Positions 9,588 through 19,607 of a stretch of 28,630 nucleotides of DNA are shown one piece after another. The stretch's first letter is position 1. Every line of letters starts with the position of its first letter. Both the position numbers and the translations under genes were made by a program. The stretch lies in NCBI GenBank assembly GCA_003614735.1, contig KZ992579.1:1-28630 (forward strand), in the 5' to 3' direction. The notes beneath the pieces were generated by a model. The model was not told the origin of the DNA. It was given only the letters and a program-made list of their open reading frames with translations, and searched no databases. Source of the stretch: Thamnocephalis sphaerospora. Taxonomy: Eukaryota; Zoopagomycota; Zoopagomycetes; Zoopagales; Sigmoideomycetaceae.

Positions 9588-10382
9588 CTAGCGCGCCGTT
9601 GCCTGACGTTGTGCCCAGAACTGACACATGCGCTCGATACAAGCGGCCTGCCGCTGCATGCGCTCGAGTTCGCGCCTATCCGCGCCGGCTCTAGAAGTCA
9701 TGCCGTCTGAAGAGGCAGCGGCGGCGACGGTGCCAGCTGGGCGAATGATGCGGACTGAACGTGCCGACCGTCACATGACCCGATCAGTTGATGCCATTGG
9801 TGCGACCCGATGTGCTGGTGGGCTGGCGGCCACCTCGTGTGCAGGCGCTATAGGTATTGGATTCCGGCGGGCCGCGGCCGACTGTGGGCGCGGTCGGGCC
9901 ACTCGGGCGTTGTTGCGCCGCGACTCTCGTGTACGGAGTGTCTGCGGTGAAGCCAAGCCTGGTTGTGATAAGGACACGGGTGGCAGTGCCGGCTGTGTCT
10001 GAGGCCGAAGAATGCTCCGTGGCGGACCCGCCGAAGATGAGGCCACGCCAGTACTGATGGGCGGTGAAGGCCGGGGAGCAATAGGCCGTAGTACAAGGCC
10101 GCTGCTGACCAGCGTGCAGCGTTGTGTTGGCGATGCTGTAGCGCTTGCTGACGTGATTGTGTCAAAAGGACTGCTTGATACTGCACGTGTGGTGTCTTTG
10201 GCGGACGACGTCATGGCGGAGATGGACGTATTCGCGCAGGACCGTTTTACGTCGATACTCTGGGAGGGATCTAATGGTTTGTTTGGCTGGCCATGTTGCC
10301 AAACGGCATACTCTTCATGCAGCGCCAGCAAGGCCTCAGCAGCCTCCCAGTGACTGTGCGAATCCCGCTTGGGTGTGTCCAT
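9588..10382 (-). CDS. Hypothetical protein; 3' end ambiguous because of an in-frame TGA
   Basis: I do not recognise this family. From the ATG at 10382 the frame runs 203 codons to a TGA at 9773-9771. It starts MDTPKRDSHSHWEAAEALLA and is otherwise Ser/Pro/Ala-rich with a basic stretch near the end (RESRRNNARVARPRP), suggesting a disordered nuclear protein. After the TGA the same frame stays open for another 60 codons to TAG at 9590-9588 and contains a coiled-coil-like ELERMQRQAACIERMCQFW. Either an intron removes the TGA (TTCAG at about 9747 is a good acceptor, with a CTGAT branch just before, but no strong donor is visible), or the gene simply stops at 9771. Pyrimidine-rich DNA on the minus strand at about 10620-10680 would be its promoter side. 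Confidence 0.45.
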
Positions 10383-12190
10383 GTTGCAGCAGTGGGGCAG
10401 CCGTTGAGCGTGATCGGCGGTGGATGACGGTGCTGAAGCAAAAGAGCGCGGAGCGTACGATCTATGGTTGGCTGAATACAATTGGATGAGTAGGACTGGT
10501 GTGGTCTGGCGGTCAATGCAGATATGACGGCAGAGCGTACTATTCCAGGAGCTAGTGCAGCAGTTGGCAGAGACAGTCGACAGTCGGATAGCGTGGAGCT
10601 AGGTATGCTTTACTACGGCAGAAACGATAGGGAGAGAGATGGAGAAGGCAAGAGCAAGAGAGCAAAGGAAATCAAACAGTACGAGGCCAGGATACAGCGG
10701 CGGTAGACAGCTAGACTTTGCGGGCACAGGAAAAAGACACCGTTAACGTCGCTGTTGGCAGCGCCAGCGGCCTTGGACTTGGATGTAGCGTGATGACGGG
10801 GTGGCGGAGTAGGTCGACGGTGCGCGGCGCCAATGTGCGCGGGCACCAGGGGAGGCGTGCTGGCGGCGCGAGGACAGGAAAGAATGGAGAAAAGGATAGC
10901 GGATGGGTGAGCGAAAGAATGGAGCAGTCCAGTAGGCAAGTGGCGTGTCCAAGATAATATGGAGAGCAAGATGCCCAGGACGCGATTGGATTGGGCAGCT
11001 CGCCGTTAGAGAAGAGCCGGTAGCGCAAACGGACAGCAGCTGAGAAGGACAGCATCCATGCGGAAAGGGGTCGGTACACTGGCGCGGCGAGGAAAAGGGG
11101 ATGGCTGCCGAAAGCGGGCGCCTGAAGAGTCGCCTGCCGATGCTACGATTCGCTGGGGACGAACCAACGCTGAACGGCTGCATGCAGGCTCGCGAAGACG
11201 CAAGGCAGTCTCCGCCGGCGAAGCAGCGCGGTCAGCTCCAACCCGCTAGAGCATGCATCCACAGCATATGGTAGCAGCGGTGCATATGCATGCTAGCTGC
11301 TGTGATCTGGCTCCCTACGTTTGATGCACGGGCCGGCCAGGAGTGGCAGCGTCGGCAGCAGCAGCAGCAGCGCCGGCAATAGCGGCGTGTAGACAATATA
11401 GGAGCGTCGGAGGTTGTGGCATCGCGCACATCCAGCCGGTGATTGGCCAGCGTGCAAGGCACCAATCAGTCGGCCCAATGGTGCAAGCCCGTTGGCCAGC
11501 CCACAACCAGTGGAGAGCAAGGGACGCAGGGTACGCATGCGCACACGCTGGCGCGCACCTCAAAGCAGGCAACGTTTTCTTTTATGTGTATAAAGCAGCG
11601 ACAAAACGAAACTAGTTGTATGCTGCAGTCCGGGCAGGCAGCAGTCATGACAGACCGCTTGGTGACGAAAATGTTGGATAAAAATAACAGGACAAGTGAA
11701 AGCCAAGCAGGGAAACATGATGGGCGATGCACGGCAAAAGCAATCGGACATGTCGATGCTGGCGGCAGCGGCAGCAGAGCGCGTTTTCAACCTGGGTGGG
11801 CAGCGATGGAGCAAGGCGTGTGCGCGCAGCAGCGCTGCTGATGCCTGGTCCGATCATGGTGCCAGTGGAGAGCGGTCAGCCACGACACACCAGATAGCTG
11901 GACCCGGAACTTATGCTTTGGTGGTGCAAGGGGGAGAGGGAGAGAGGAAAGTGGGGAAGCAGTGCATGTGCAGGATGATGTGGAGAGACATGTAGCAGTC
12001 GGACAACGGATAAGAGGAAAGAAGGCGCACGCGCGCGTCGTGAGAGTGAAAGAAAAGCGAGATAAGTCATGCGGTCGGTCAACAAGAAAGCATGGATAAT
12101 AGGAAAATCTGCGGCGCAGCGGCTGGGCTGCGACAGTCGCGCATCCGCACTGGTACAGTTGGGCGGCGTGGATGGCTGGGCGCGGGTGCA
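10383..12190. other. Unassigned 1.8-kb region, minus strand pyrimidine-rich
   Basis: No confident gene. The minus strand is markedly pyrimidine-rich at about 10620-10680, 10860-11080 and 11920-12060, like fungal 5' flanks. Weak minus-strand candidates are a frame 11538-11293 (about 81 aa, hydrophobic segment PLLPALLLLLPTLPLLAG, tail CIKRREP) preceded by a TATA-like ACATAAAAG near 11580, and a frame from the ATG at 11857. A (GCA)5 run lies near 11356. None matches a family I know, so none is called as a gene. Confidence 0.3.
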
Positions 12191-13933
12191 CTATTGCAAC
12201 GGCTGGGCGTGCTGCTGGGCGCGCAGCTGCGACACGAGAAAACGGAAGCGAGCCCGCATCTGTTGCGCGGTCGGCACATCCATGTCGGAGGTGTGCAGAT
12301 ACGACGCGAGATACTGGCGGGCCTCTTCGCACTGCGAGCGTGCATCGGTGCTATTTTGCATCGCAGGTGGATGCGCGGTTACGCGCACCACATAGTCTGC
12401 ATCCTTTTCGCTGGCGCTTGACGGTTGCTGATCCGTGGCAGAGCCGGCCTGGCTTGCGCGTGGCAGCAGGCGCGCGCACAGCAGCTCTGTGATGCTGATC
12501 ACATATACGCCGCAGTCGCTGGCTGCAGAGAAAGAGGGCCGGGTGCGGCGGGTAAGCTGAGCGTATCGGCTGCAGCCACATCGCAGCCACTTACTGTTTT
12601 CTTGCTGCGGCGTCTTCATCATGAGGAATCTAGGCGCTGGTGACACATGACAGGGTGCAGCATGCAGCGTCGTTAGCAAACGCTGGCGCCCCTGCCGCAG
12701 CCGATGCATGGCACGTACGTTGTGGGCCGGTACACAGCACGCGGGCCATCTTCTCGGCGGTTTGACGAGCCATCGGGAGGTTATAGTCGTTCAGAGAGTC
12801 GTAATAGTAAAAAGTATTTGTGCTGCGTATGTACACCATCAATGACCTGAACCGGCGCTCGTTAGCGGCCGTGTTGCCAATGCTGGGCTGCGGTTCGCTC
12901 AGGCGCGTACCAGTGGGTCCCGCCGACGGTGTCGCCTCGCGTGTGGTTGTTGATTGGGAGAAACACCATTTTGCGCTCGTTCAGCCGCGGTGGCAGCACT
13001 TCGATAAACTGATATGGATCTGCACGCGCACCTCCGTCAGCACCAAGCCACCCGCTTACTCACTACTCGTGCGTGCATCCGCTGCCACCGTCGCCGCTCA
13101 CCTGCGTGCTGCGCGACCATATGGACCATCAGCGGCCGCATCAGCAGAATGGCGTCGGACCGAATCACCTCCCGCTCTAGGTACCTGCAAACGACGTGAT
13201 GTGAGCCACCGACCACCGAACGCATCGTCTGCAGACCGATGGCATGGCCGCGCTTGCGCCGGAATAGCCGACATTGCGGAGGCGCAGGCAAAAGCAGAAC
13301 ACACGTGGACCCAGCCTGTGCCAACCACAGTACACAAAGTCCTGCACCCGAGGCAGCGGCGACGCAGACGCCATCGACAAGCCTTTGCACGAATCGTCGC
13401 CGTGCCAACGGTGCACTCGCCGTTGGCCTGGAGCATGCTATCCCGCGCACGGTCCACACATGTCTCGGCCGTTATGCCGGCGCTGACCCCGGTCAGCGTG
13501 GCGCTACTGGTTCTCTGACAGCCCCCGACCGCGGCAGACGCCCCTTGACCACGCGGTCGTCACGGTGCAGCAGCGGCTAGCGAGGGACCTTGTGGCCATG
13601 ATGCCACGACTGCGATTGGTCGATTACTGCATGGCAAATCGACCGATGGCGAGTCGCGGTCAGCATCGACTAGCCCGCGCCGCCAGAGGCCGCGGTGGGC
13701 GGCCAATGTTTTCGTTTCTCCCACCACACGCCGCATGCGGTGTGCATCCAACAAAGGAGAGGACATGCAGCGGATGGAGCCACTTACTCGTAGTAGAACT
13801 CGATACAAGTGTCGTTCAGCCACTCGCCCGGCTGCAGTGTGTTCAGGTCTCTATGACGCAGTACGACATCGTGATAGCAGAGCATGATTTCGTCGCTCGA
13901 GGGGATCGGCCCGCCGTCGGTGCTGTCGAGCAT
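12191..13933 (-). CDS. SENP8: NEDD8-specific protease NEDP1/SENP8 (Ulp1-type cysteine protease)
   Basis: Processes NEDD8 precursor and removes NEDD8 from non-cullin targets. Exons (descending): 13933-13788, 13184-13102, 13019-12911, 12846-12719, 12636-12595, 12522-12191; sum 840 nt, 279 aa. The catalytic set lies at His112 (GGTHW), Asp129 (FYYYDS), Gln167 and Cys173 (TPQQENTSDCGVYV). The His-Asp, Asp-Cys and Gln-Cys spacings (17, 44, 6) equal those of human NEDP1 as I know it. Other family blocks: LQPGEWLNDTCIEFYYE and VFLPINNHTRG. The N-terminus is uncertain: the frame stays open upstream and an ATG at 14113 would add 60 residues, but the family normally begins just before the first block, so 13933 is preferred. 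The first intron (13185-13787) is about ten times the local norm. The human enzyme has 212 residues; the excess is N-terminal and in the last exon. Confidence 0.93.
13185..13787 (-). other. Unusually long (603 nt) intron in the NEDP1 gene
   Basis: Donor GA|GTAAGT at 13787 and acceptor TTGCAG at about 13185 join EFYYE directly to YLERE, matching the family without a gap, so both ends are well supported. I found no known gene inside on either strand. Confidence 0.75.
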
Positions 13934-13994
13934 GCTGTCTGCGTACACGCCGTGTCCCAGTCCGCTGTCTTCGGCAGCAATCACACCAGTATGT

Positions 13995-14411
13995 CTATGC
14001 TCCACGGTGGTGTGTACTGTGCAGTCGCGGGTCGGTGCGGGCATTTCCGGACAGTTGACCGATGTCGCTGTAGCCTGTGGCCGGGTTGCGTCTGGCGCCG
14101 TGCTGGATGTCATAGATGGCAGCGACAGCGTACGAATAGCCGCGTTCTCTACGCGAGTCGGCAATGCACACCCACACACAATGGCGTGTGCTAGTGCGTG
14201 CGGTGTTGGCGGCAACAGCACCGGTGGCGTCGGCGATAGCGGCTAGTAAAGGCTGTCTAGCGGTAAGTCATGGTGTCGCAGAGCATTACGCACCATATCG
14301 GAAGCCGGCATCCGGCTAAACGACTTACTTTGTAACACTGGCGTCAACGCCAACAATGGTGTCTTCTACCGTAACAAACACGCGTGTGTAGCCACACTGT
14401 GTGGGCGGATG
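13995..14411 (-). other. Two coding-like exons of an unidentified minus-strand gene
   Basis: Segment 14411-14329 is framed by an AG (ATAG) and a strong GTAAGT donor and reads through TRVFVTVEDTIVGVDASVTK. With acceptor CGCTAG at about 14257 (a 72-nt intron) it continues in frame from 14256 to a TAG at 13997-13995, including CVWVCIADSRRERGYSYAVA. The composition looks like real protein, but I recognise no family and found no start exon. It would end only 62 bp before the preferred NEDP1 start and would overlap an N-terminally extended NEDP1, so one of the two readings may be wrong. Confidence 0.3.
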
Positions 14412-15290
14412 CTATCTGAATGGCTTGTGAACTGGTCGCGCCCGATGGCGTCCTCGTTAGCGTATGCCTGCCAACAACACGCTCACATCTGCCTCAAACT
14501 ACGACGGCGACACGCCACTCACATCAGATCACCCTATGTGGCACCGGTGGTAGCGACAAGCGCAGGGGACGAGGCGGCTGGAGTGGGCGTAGACGGAATG
14601 TGGCCCTAGAGCTATGACTACACGCAGACGCATTCGCCAACACACGTACACGTACAAGCGCGGGTTAGCCATGGTCGCAACGTCCATCTATGCGTTGCAG
14701 CAACGCGTAGATAGCGTGTTCAGTGCGACACCTACGCATTCACGTGCAAAAGCTATTTACGCAGTCGAATATCAGCGCCGCATACAGGCAAGTATGTACA
14801 GGAGTAGAACGAAAAACGCAGCCCACTGCAGCACGCATGGTCTCGGCAGCCGCCTTTTACATGGCCATCGGGGCACATGGCCATCGGCCCTTTGACGAAG
14901 GCATTACGTTCATCACGGATTTTCACCTTGCTCTGCATGCTAGCATGCATAAGCGCGCGTGAAGATACGAATGCGAGCGAGCAGCGCCAACAACGTGCAC
15001 GCTGTGTGGAGGCAGACACTCCGTATATTCTACCGCATACACATGCAGAAGGCCACGCACACATACCGCACCTGCCCATATCGGTATGTGCTCAGACAAG
15101 GCGACCGCCGCGCTTTGCACACCCGCAAAGTGCATTGCCATCGCTCTAACCTCGGTGCATACACCCATGAATGCATACAGACCCTCGACGCGCTGCACGT
15201 AAATCGCTCTTGGCCAACCTAGACAACCTCGCACGCATACACCCACACACTAACCGACGGCACGGATCGATAAACGGCAGTGGCGAGTTA
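14412..15290. other. Unassigned region
   Basis: Nothing safe to call. A duplicated CATGGCCATCGG(G/C) motif lies about 18 bp apart at 14860-14890. A minus-strand segment near 14930-14780 reads protein-like (KIRDERNAFVKGPMAM and, in a shifted frame, AAETMRAAVGCVF), but no single intron joins the two frames. Confidence 0.25.
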
Positions 15291-16180
15291 CAACGAGTCA
15301 AGAGATGCACAGGTGGCTGCAGTGCGTATCTGCTGGGACCACTGCTGCTGGCCCGGGAGAGAGCATCACCGCACCCGTGCCAACACACCCATGCAGCAGA
15401 CGCGCACTAGCACGCCGTAGTGTCCGCTCTGGTCCCAAGCTTCCATCCATGGCTTTGACCAGGGGCCACTAGGCTGGTTGAGATACAGCAGCATGCGGAG
15501 GTTGCATTCACCAGTAAGCGCCAAGCATTGCCAACTATGACGCAATGAGCGTTGCCAGAGGCCAGCAAGGTGTCACACGTACCCGCCCACTACACACACC
15601 ACACCGACCACCGGTCCGGTTAGCTGCTGCCACCGCCACACGCCGCGCGCCGACGCAGCTAGTGACAGGTGTCGTAGCCAGCATGCCCACCCGTGGCCTA
15701 TGGTACACGGTCGCAGGCATGGCATCATCCTCAAACACGCCGCATTGGCGGGATGGGGCGTACAGGATCGCGGCGCATACGCACGCGCCCGGATACATAC
15801 GCAGTATTCGTCGGCCAATACAGCGGTCGCAGGCACAGGGACAGATGAACGGGCCTGGATGTGGTCGGGAAAGGGAAAGAAATCGACGAGGGTGCAAGCG
15901 ACCGGTGGTCTGCGACGGCAAAGAGATAGGAAAGGCGGGGTGTGGGTGTGCAGTGTGCGACCGACGCAGACGACCACAGCGAAAGGAATGCTAGGACGGC
16001 AATGAAAAAAAGTGCAAAGAGAGTACGAGCGCAGTAAGAGCAAGAGAGTGCGAGGAAGGGAGTGAGGAGGGGAGGAGAGAGAAGGAACGCGCGAGGGAAA
16101 GAGAAGGAGGAAATGGGCATGCCATCGCTGGAGCAAGGCCGCTACACGGACAGGGACAAATCATACGACCACGGATGTGG
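15291..16180 (-). other. Exon-like segments and purine/pyrimidine tract, probable unidentified minus-strand gene
   Basis: The clearest exon-like segment is 15534-15408, between a CATAG acceptor and GT donor candidates. It reads CLALTGECNLRMLLYLNQPS and then PWMEAWDQSGHYGVL. Upstream, about 15720-15640 reads FEDDAMPATVYHRPRVGMLA. The minus strand at 16010-16115 is strongly pyrimidine-rich, as expected of a fungal promoter or 5' UTR. I could not build a complete model or name the protein. Confidence 0.3.
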
Positions 16181-16186
16181 GGGTTA

Positions 16187-17320
16187 CTAGGTGATGGGGC
16201 AGGGCAGCGACAATGGCAGCGTCAACAAGCCGACCAGGAAGGCTGATGCAGCAGCACCGGCAGCGCCACTGGCCAGGTCATCGAAGCGCGTGTATGTATG
16301 TGGGTACGCATGTGTGTGTGTAAGACACGGGCATCGGCACAGCCCATGAGCAGCGCATGTCGTGCATATGCTGGACATTGGTCAAGGCGAGAGGCAGCTG
16401 CCATCCCGGATACAGGCGCAGCGGTCTGCACACGCACACTGGTTTTCAGTGTTGTCGCCGCAGGGGGAGGCGCGACCACCATGACGGCAAGAACGACAGT
16501 CATCTAACGTTGCACATACCAAAGCACGGCAGGTCCCGTACGACACCACTTTGCGATCGCTGACGGTGGCGGTAGCGGACATGAACAGAGCCACGTTGCG
16601 TGGTGAGCGTCGGTCAACGACCATGCCATGCTTTACGCTTTTGGTGCCAGGGTTGCTCACCTTGACAGACGGCCGATGCTTACGACCGCCGCGACCGATG
16701 CTCCTACGCTGCTACTGCAACTGCTGCAACTGCTGCTGCTACTACTGCTGCGGATCTGACTGCAGCGGCAGCTTGCGTGAAGGGGCGTGCCGCGTGGAGT
16801 CACCAAGACCGCGTGGAGGGCCAAGGCCGGTCAAGCAATGATAACGCCGCGTGCGCGCAAGTGCGTGTGGGAGGCGTCAGTACGCGCGGTACCTTCCGCG
16901 TCACCAGAAACGACGCACGCTGGTGCGATAACGGAAACGGCACAGGCAGTAAGTCCAGACGACCGGTGCTTTAAAGGCAAACGGTACACGCGTCGCTGCC
17001 GCCGCAGCAGAACCACCGTGTGCCGACCCGTTTGGCGTAACGATAATCGCCGTAACAGCGATGAATATGACAACACGACAATAATATTAGAAAGACAGTG
17101 CAGCGTTGGCGGGCGCAGTGAAGCTTGACAAGATAGGGCGCCAGACGACGACTGACGCAGAGAGAGAGAGATAGGAAGCGTAAGCGTGATGCAGGACCTT
17201 GCTGTAGTGGCGGCGATAATGACGAGCCAAAGCTTGGCAAGAAGAAACGACGATGGCGCAGAAACGGCTTGGATGTGGGGCGAGGGTGGAGAGTGGAAAA
17301 GGGCAGCGTCCAAACGGCGA
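16187..17320 (-). other. Unresolved region; possible GPI-anchor tail at the 3' end, pyrimidine tract at 17100-17310
   Basis: The minus frame ending at TAG 16189-16187 finishes with LASGAAGAAASAFLVGLLTL and a short tail, which resembles a GPI-attachment signal (small residues then a hydrophobic end). Upstream, about 16680-16530 holds a basic protein-like stretch (RKHRPSV, NPGTKSVKHGMVVDRRSPRN). The minus strand around 17150-17310 is pyrimidine-rich. An imperfect CTG/ACT repeat lies at 16709-16751. No complete gene could be assembled. Confidence 0.25.
16709..16751 (+). repeat. Imperfect CTG/CTA trinucleotide repeat
   Basis: CTGCTACTGCAACTGCTG and similar units in a row. It is short and interrupted and may be coding or intergenic. 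Confidence 0.7.
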
Positions 17321-17406
17321 GTATGTCAGCACCATCCGCGGCTGCACGACCGGTCGTGTTGCCAGCGCTGTTGCCACGGCTGAGTTTGCAGCTTGCTTGT
17401 TTTAGT

Positions 17407-18234
17407 CTAGCAGGCCAAAAGCGGTCGGCGCCAACATGAAGCGGCGGAGGACACGCGGACAAGCGGATGCTGAACATTGCGGAACGTGATCATGGTCGCT
17501 TCTACGGGCATGACAAGCACAATTTGGCCGCTTGCCAATTTCCCTCCACCAATGGCACCGGCAAACCGTCGATCACCACGGCACATACCATATTGGTGAT
17601 GCTGGACGGAGTAGGCATCGGGTGGCAGAGAGGCCGCGTAGGCGGATGGCATGCGCACGGCCTGCCACGCTGCCACTCGGCGGACAAATGACGTAGGTTG
17701 CCGCCCACGCTGCCTTTCCATTTGGCCTGTCGTCGTACCGGCGTATGCGTGCGCGTCAGCCGCCAAAACCACTGCACCGCCCTGCCTGCTTTTTGCCCAT
17801 GCCCGGGGTCAGATGGGCCGCCGCAGCACCGCCGCCGCACGTAGCCCTTGCCTTGCGCTCGCCTCCTGACGGTGACGTTGCGTGTCTATTTTGAAACGAA
17901 TACGCCCAAGCTGGATGAGACTAGGCCGTAGTGCGAGTGGCTGCATGCAGGAGATGCTGTGTTCGACATCATCAAGCTCGTAGCACGCTGGCAACGCGTA
18001 TTGCGGTGTGCCAATCACAGACTGGCTGCATGTATTTTTCCACAGCTCAGAGAGCATTGTCGTGCGGTTTGTGTGTTGCTGCAACGCGTTGGCTGATAGG
18101 TAAAAAGTGCAAGCCACCCCGCCCAGTTTGTCTGCCCGCACCGACTTGCTCCTCTTTCCCTTGCTCATCACCGTCTCCGTCGCTTGCACTCTGGCGCTCA
18201 TCTTTTGTTGGTCTCGTATAATTAGCCAATTCAT
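17407..18234 (-). other. Unresolved minus-strand open frames
   Basis: The frame 18234-17809 includes TTMLSELWKNTC, ACYELDDVEHSI and PSLIQLGRIRFKI, faintly like a ubiquitin-like fold of the TUG/ASPSCR1 type; I would not rely on this. Its first third is antisense to the pyrimidine-rich promoter of the plus-strand gene at 18280, so at least that part is probably not coding. A second frame, 17772-17407, has GGGKLASGQIVLVMPVEATM. The two are not joined by an intron I can support. Confidence 0.25.
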
Positions 18235-18279
18235 ACTGCTATCCCCTGGTCTCGTGCCGCTGTCGCCTCTGCAAACATC
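18140..18279 (+). promoter_or_regulatory. Pyrimidine-rich promoter / 5' UTR of the GPI-protein gene
   Basis: The plus strand is C/T-rich from about 18140 to 18200 (CTCCTCTTTCCCTTGCTC), then a TATAATTAG-like AT patch at about 18217, and CAAACATC immediately before the ATG, the usual A-rich start context. Confidence 0.5.
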
Positions 18280-18856
18280 ATGAAGTTTACCGCCGCCTTT
18301 GTTCTCTCGGCTCTGGTTGCCTCGGCTGCCGCTCAGGTGGACGACGCTCCCGCAACACCGACAACGCCTGCGGCGCCGCCCAACAACTGTGTCAACTATG
18401 TAAGTCGAGTGGGATGGCCTGCACGCTCGTGCTTGCTTCCACGAATGGAAGGCCTCAGCATGCGTGCGTGGGTTGATACTGACGCCTTATCATGGCCTCG
18501 CGCAGAATGTCTATGCGCGCTGCCGTGAGGACAACCAAAACTTCATCAATGCTTGCAACCCGACCGACCACGCCTGCCTCTGCAGCACCAACAAGGATCT
18601 GGCTCAGTGCTACGATCAGTGCAAGGATGACAAGATAATCTTTGGTCAAAAGGAAGCGGTTCTGGCTGCGGCTCAGGCGCACTGCGCTGCCGCTCCCAAG
18701 ACGACGTCGACGCCGACGTCGAGCAAGACCAGCTCCAGCACGTCCACCTCCACCAACACCCCGACTTCGAACTCGGGTGTCAACGGCCGCCAGACGTCTG
18801 GCCTGATGGCCGGTGTGGTCGCTGCAGTCGGTGGCGCGTTCGCCTACTTTGCCTAA
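18280..18856 (+). CDS. Small secreted GPI-anchored eight-cysteine protein
   Basis: Exons 18280-18399 and 18506-18856 (intron 106 nt, GTAAGT...CGCAG) give 156 aa. Signal peptide about 1-19 (MKFTAAFVLSALVASAAAQ); a short Pro/Thr spacer; a domain with eight cysteines at 37, 46, 57, 64, 66, 75, 79 and 100, with CNPTDHACLC and LAQCYDQC; a Ser/Thr-rich stalk (about 105-130) likely O-glycosylated; and a C-terminal hydrophobic GPI signal (SGLMAGVVAAVGGAFAYFA). It resembles the common fungal family of GPI-anchored Cys-rich surface proteins and is related in pattern to, but not clearly a member of, CFEM. The likely site is the plasma membrane or cell wall. No enzymatic role is suggested. Confidence 0.88.
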
Positions 18857-19607
18857 GCGCTGCTGTCGCCATCGCCATTGGCAGTGCAAAAGCCGGGCGT
18901 GGGGCCGCGCCAGACCTGTTTCTGGCTTGCCCGCCCGTTGTCTGCGCTATGTGTCCCATCGTCTCTTGAATACATATACATGCGAAACATTTAAAGGCGT
19001 GTTTGTGCACGTGGTGGGATCAGGATCACCCGAACGCGCCCATATGTAGCAGGCCTTATCGAACAGGACAGGGTGATATTTCGGCTACTTTTAACGCGCG
19101 ATCCTCACTTGTGCTTTTACGGCAAGCCTCAGCGTGCTTGTAGAACCACGGGGATGCGTCACGGGATGCGCACAACGCGTCCGAGGCCAAAAGTGCCGCC
19201 CTGGCGTCGCACCGATGCGCGTGCATCATTAAGCTCTAAGCAGTACTATCCGACTGCTACTTGGCTCCGCGGGTGGACTGCTCATGCGCTGTATATAAAC
19301 CATGTCCACGTTGGCGCCACGTACACTGACGACACACACTCACGCGCACATTCACGCACCTCCCGCCCCATCCTCGCCAACCCTGCTAACGTCTTCTGAC
19401 CCGCTACCTACGCTGCTTCGCCTCGATTACGTATCTGTTTTCTTTTGCTTTCTGGCCTGTGGTTTACGATCTCCACAGTCTATTGTTTCTTTGCGTTCTG
19501 CCATTCGTCTCGCTCTCGTTCTCACTCCCTCCATCTCTTTTACTCGTCTTTGACACATTATTCACGTTCAGACATTGTACTCGTTGCCTCCCGCCTACCT
19601 CGACATC
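18857..19607 (+). promoter_or_regulatory. Fungalysin promoter region with TATA box
   Basis: A TATATAAA box lies at 19292-19299, about 310 bp before the ATG, followed by pyrimidine-rich DNA from about 19410 to 19570 (TCTGTTTTCTTTTGCTTTCT). The first part of the interval (18857-19060) is the 3' flank of the GPI-protein gene. No gene is seen in it. Confidence 0.55.

Noticed and set aside
12820-13518. Plus-strand 232-codon frame
   Set aside because: Antisense to NEDP1 exons and its long intron; no family resemblance.
15573-16136. Minus-strand 187-codon frame starting with a Leu/Ser/Pro-rich leader
   Set aside because: The leader is the translation of a pyrimidine-rich promoter-like tract; the rest does not look like a protein.
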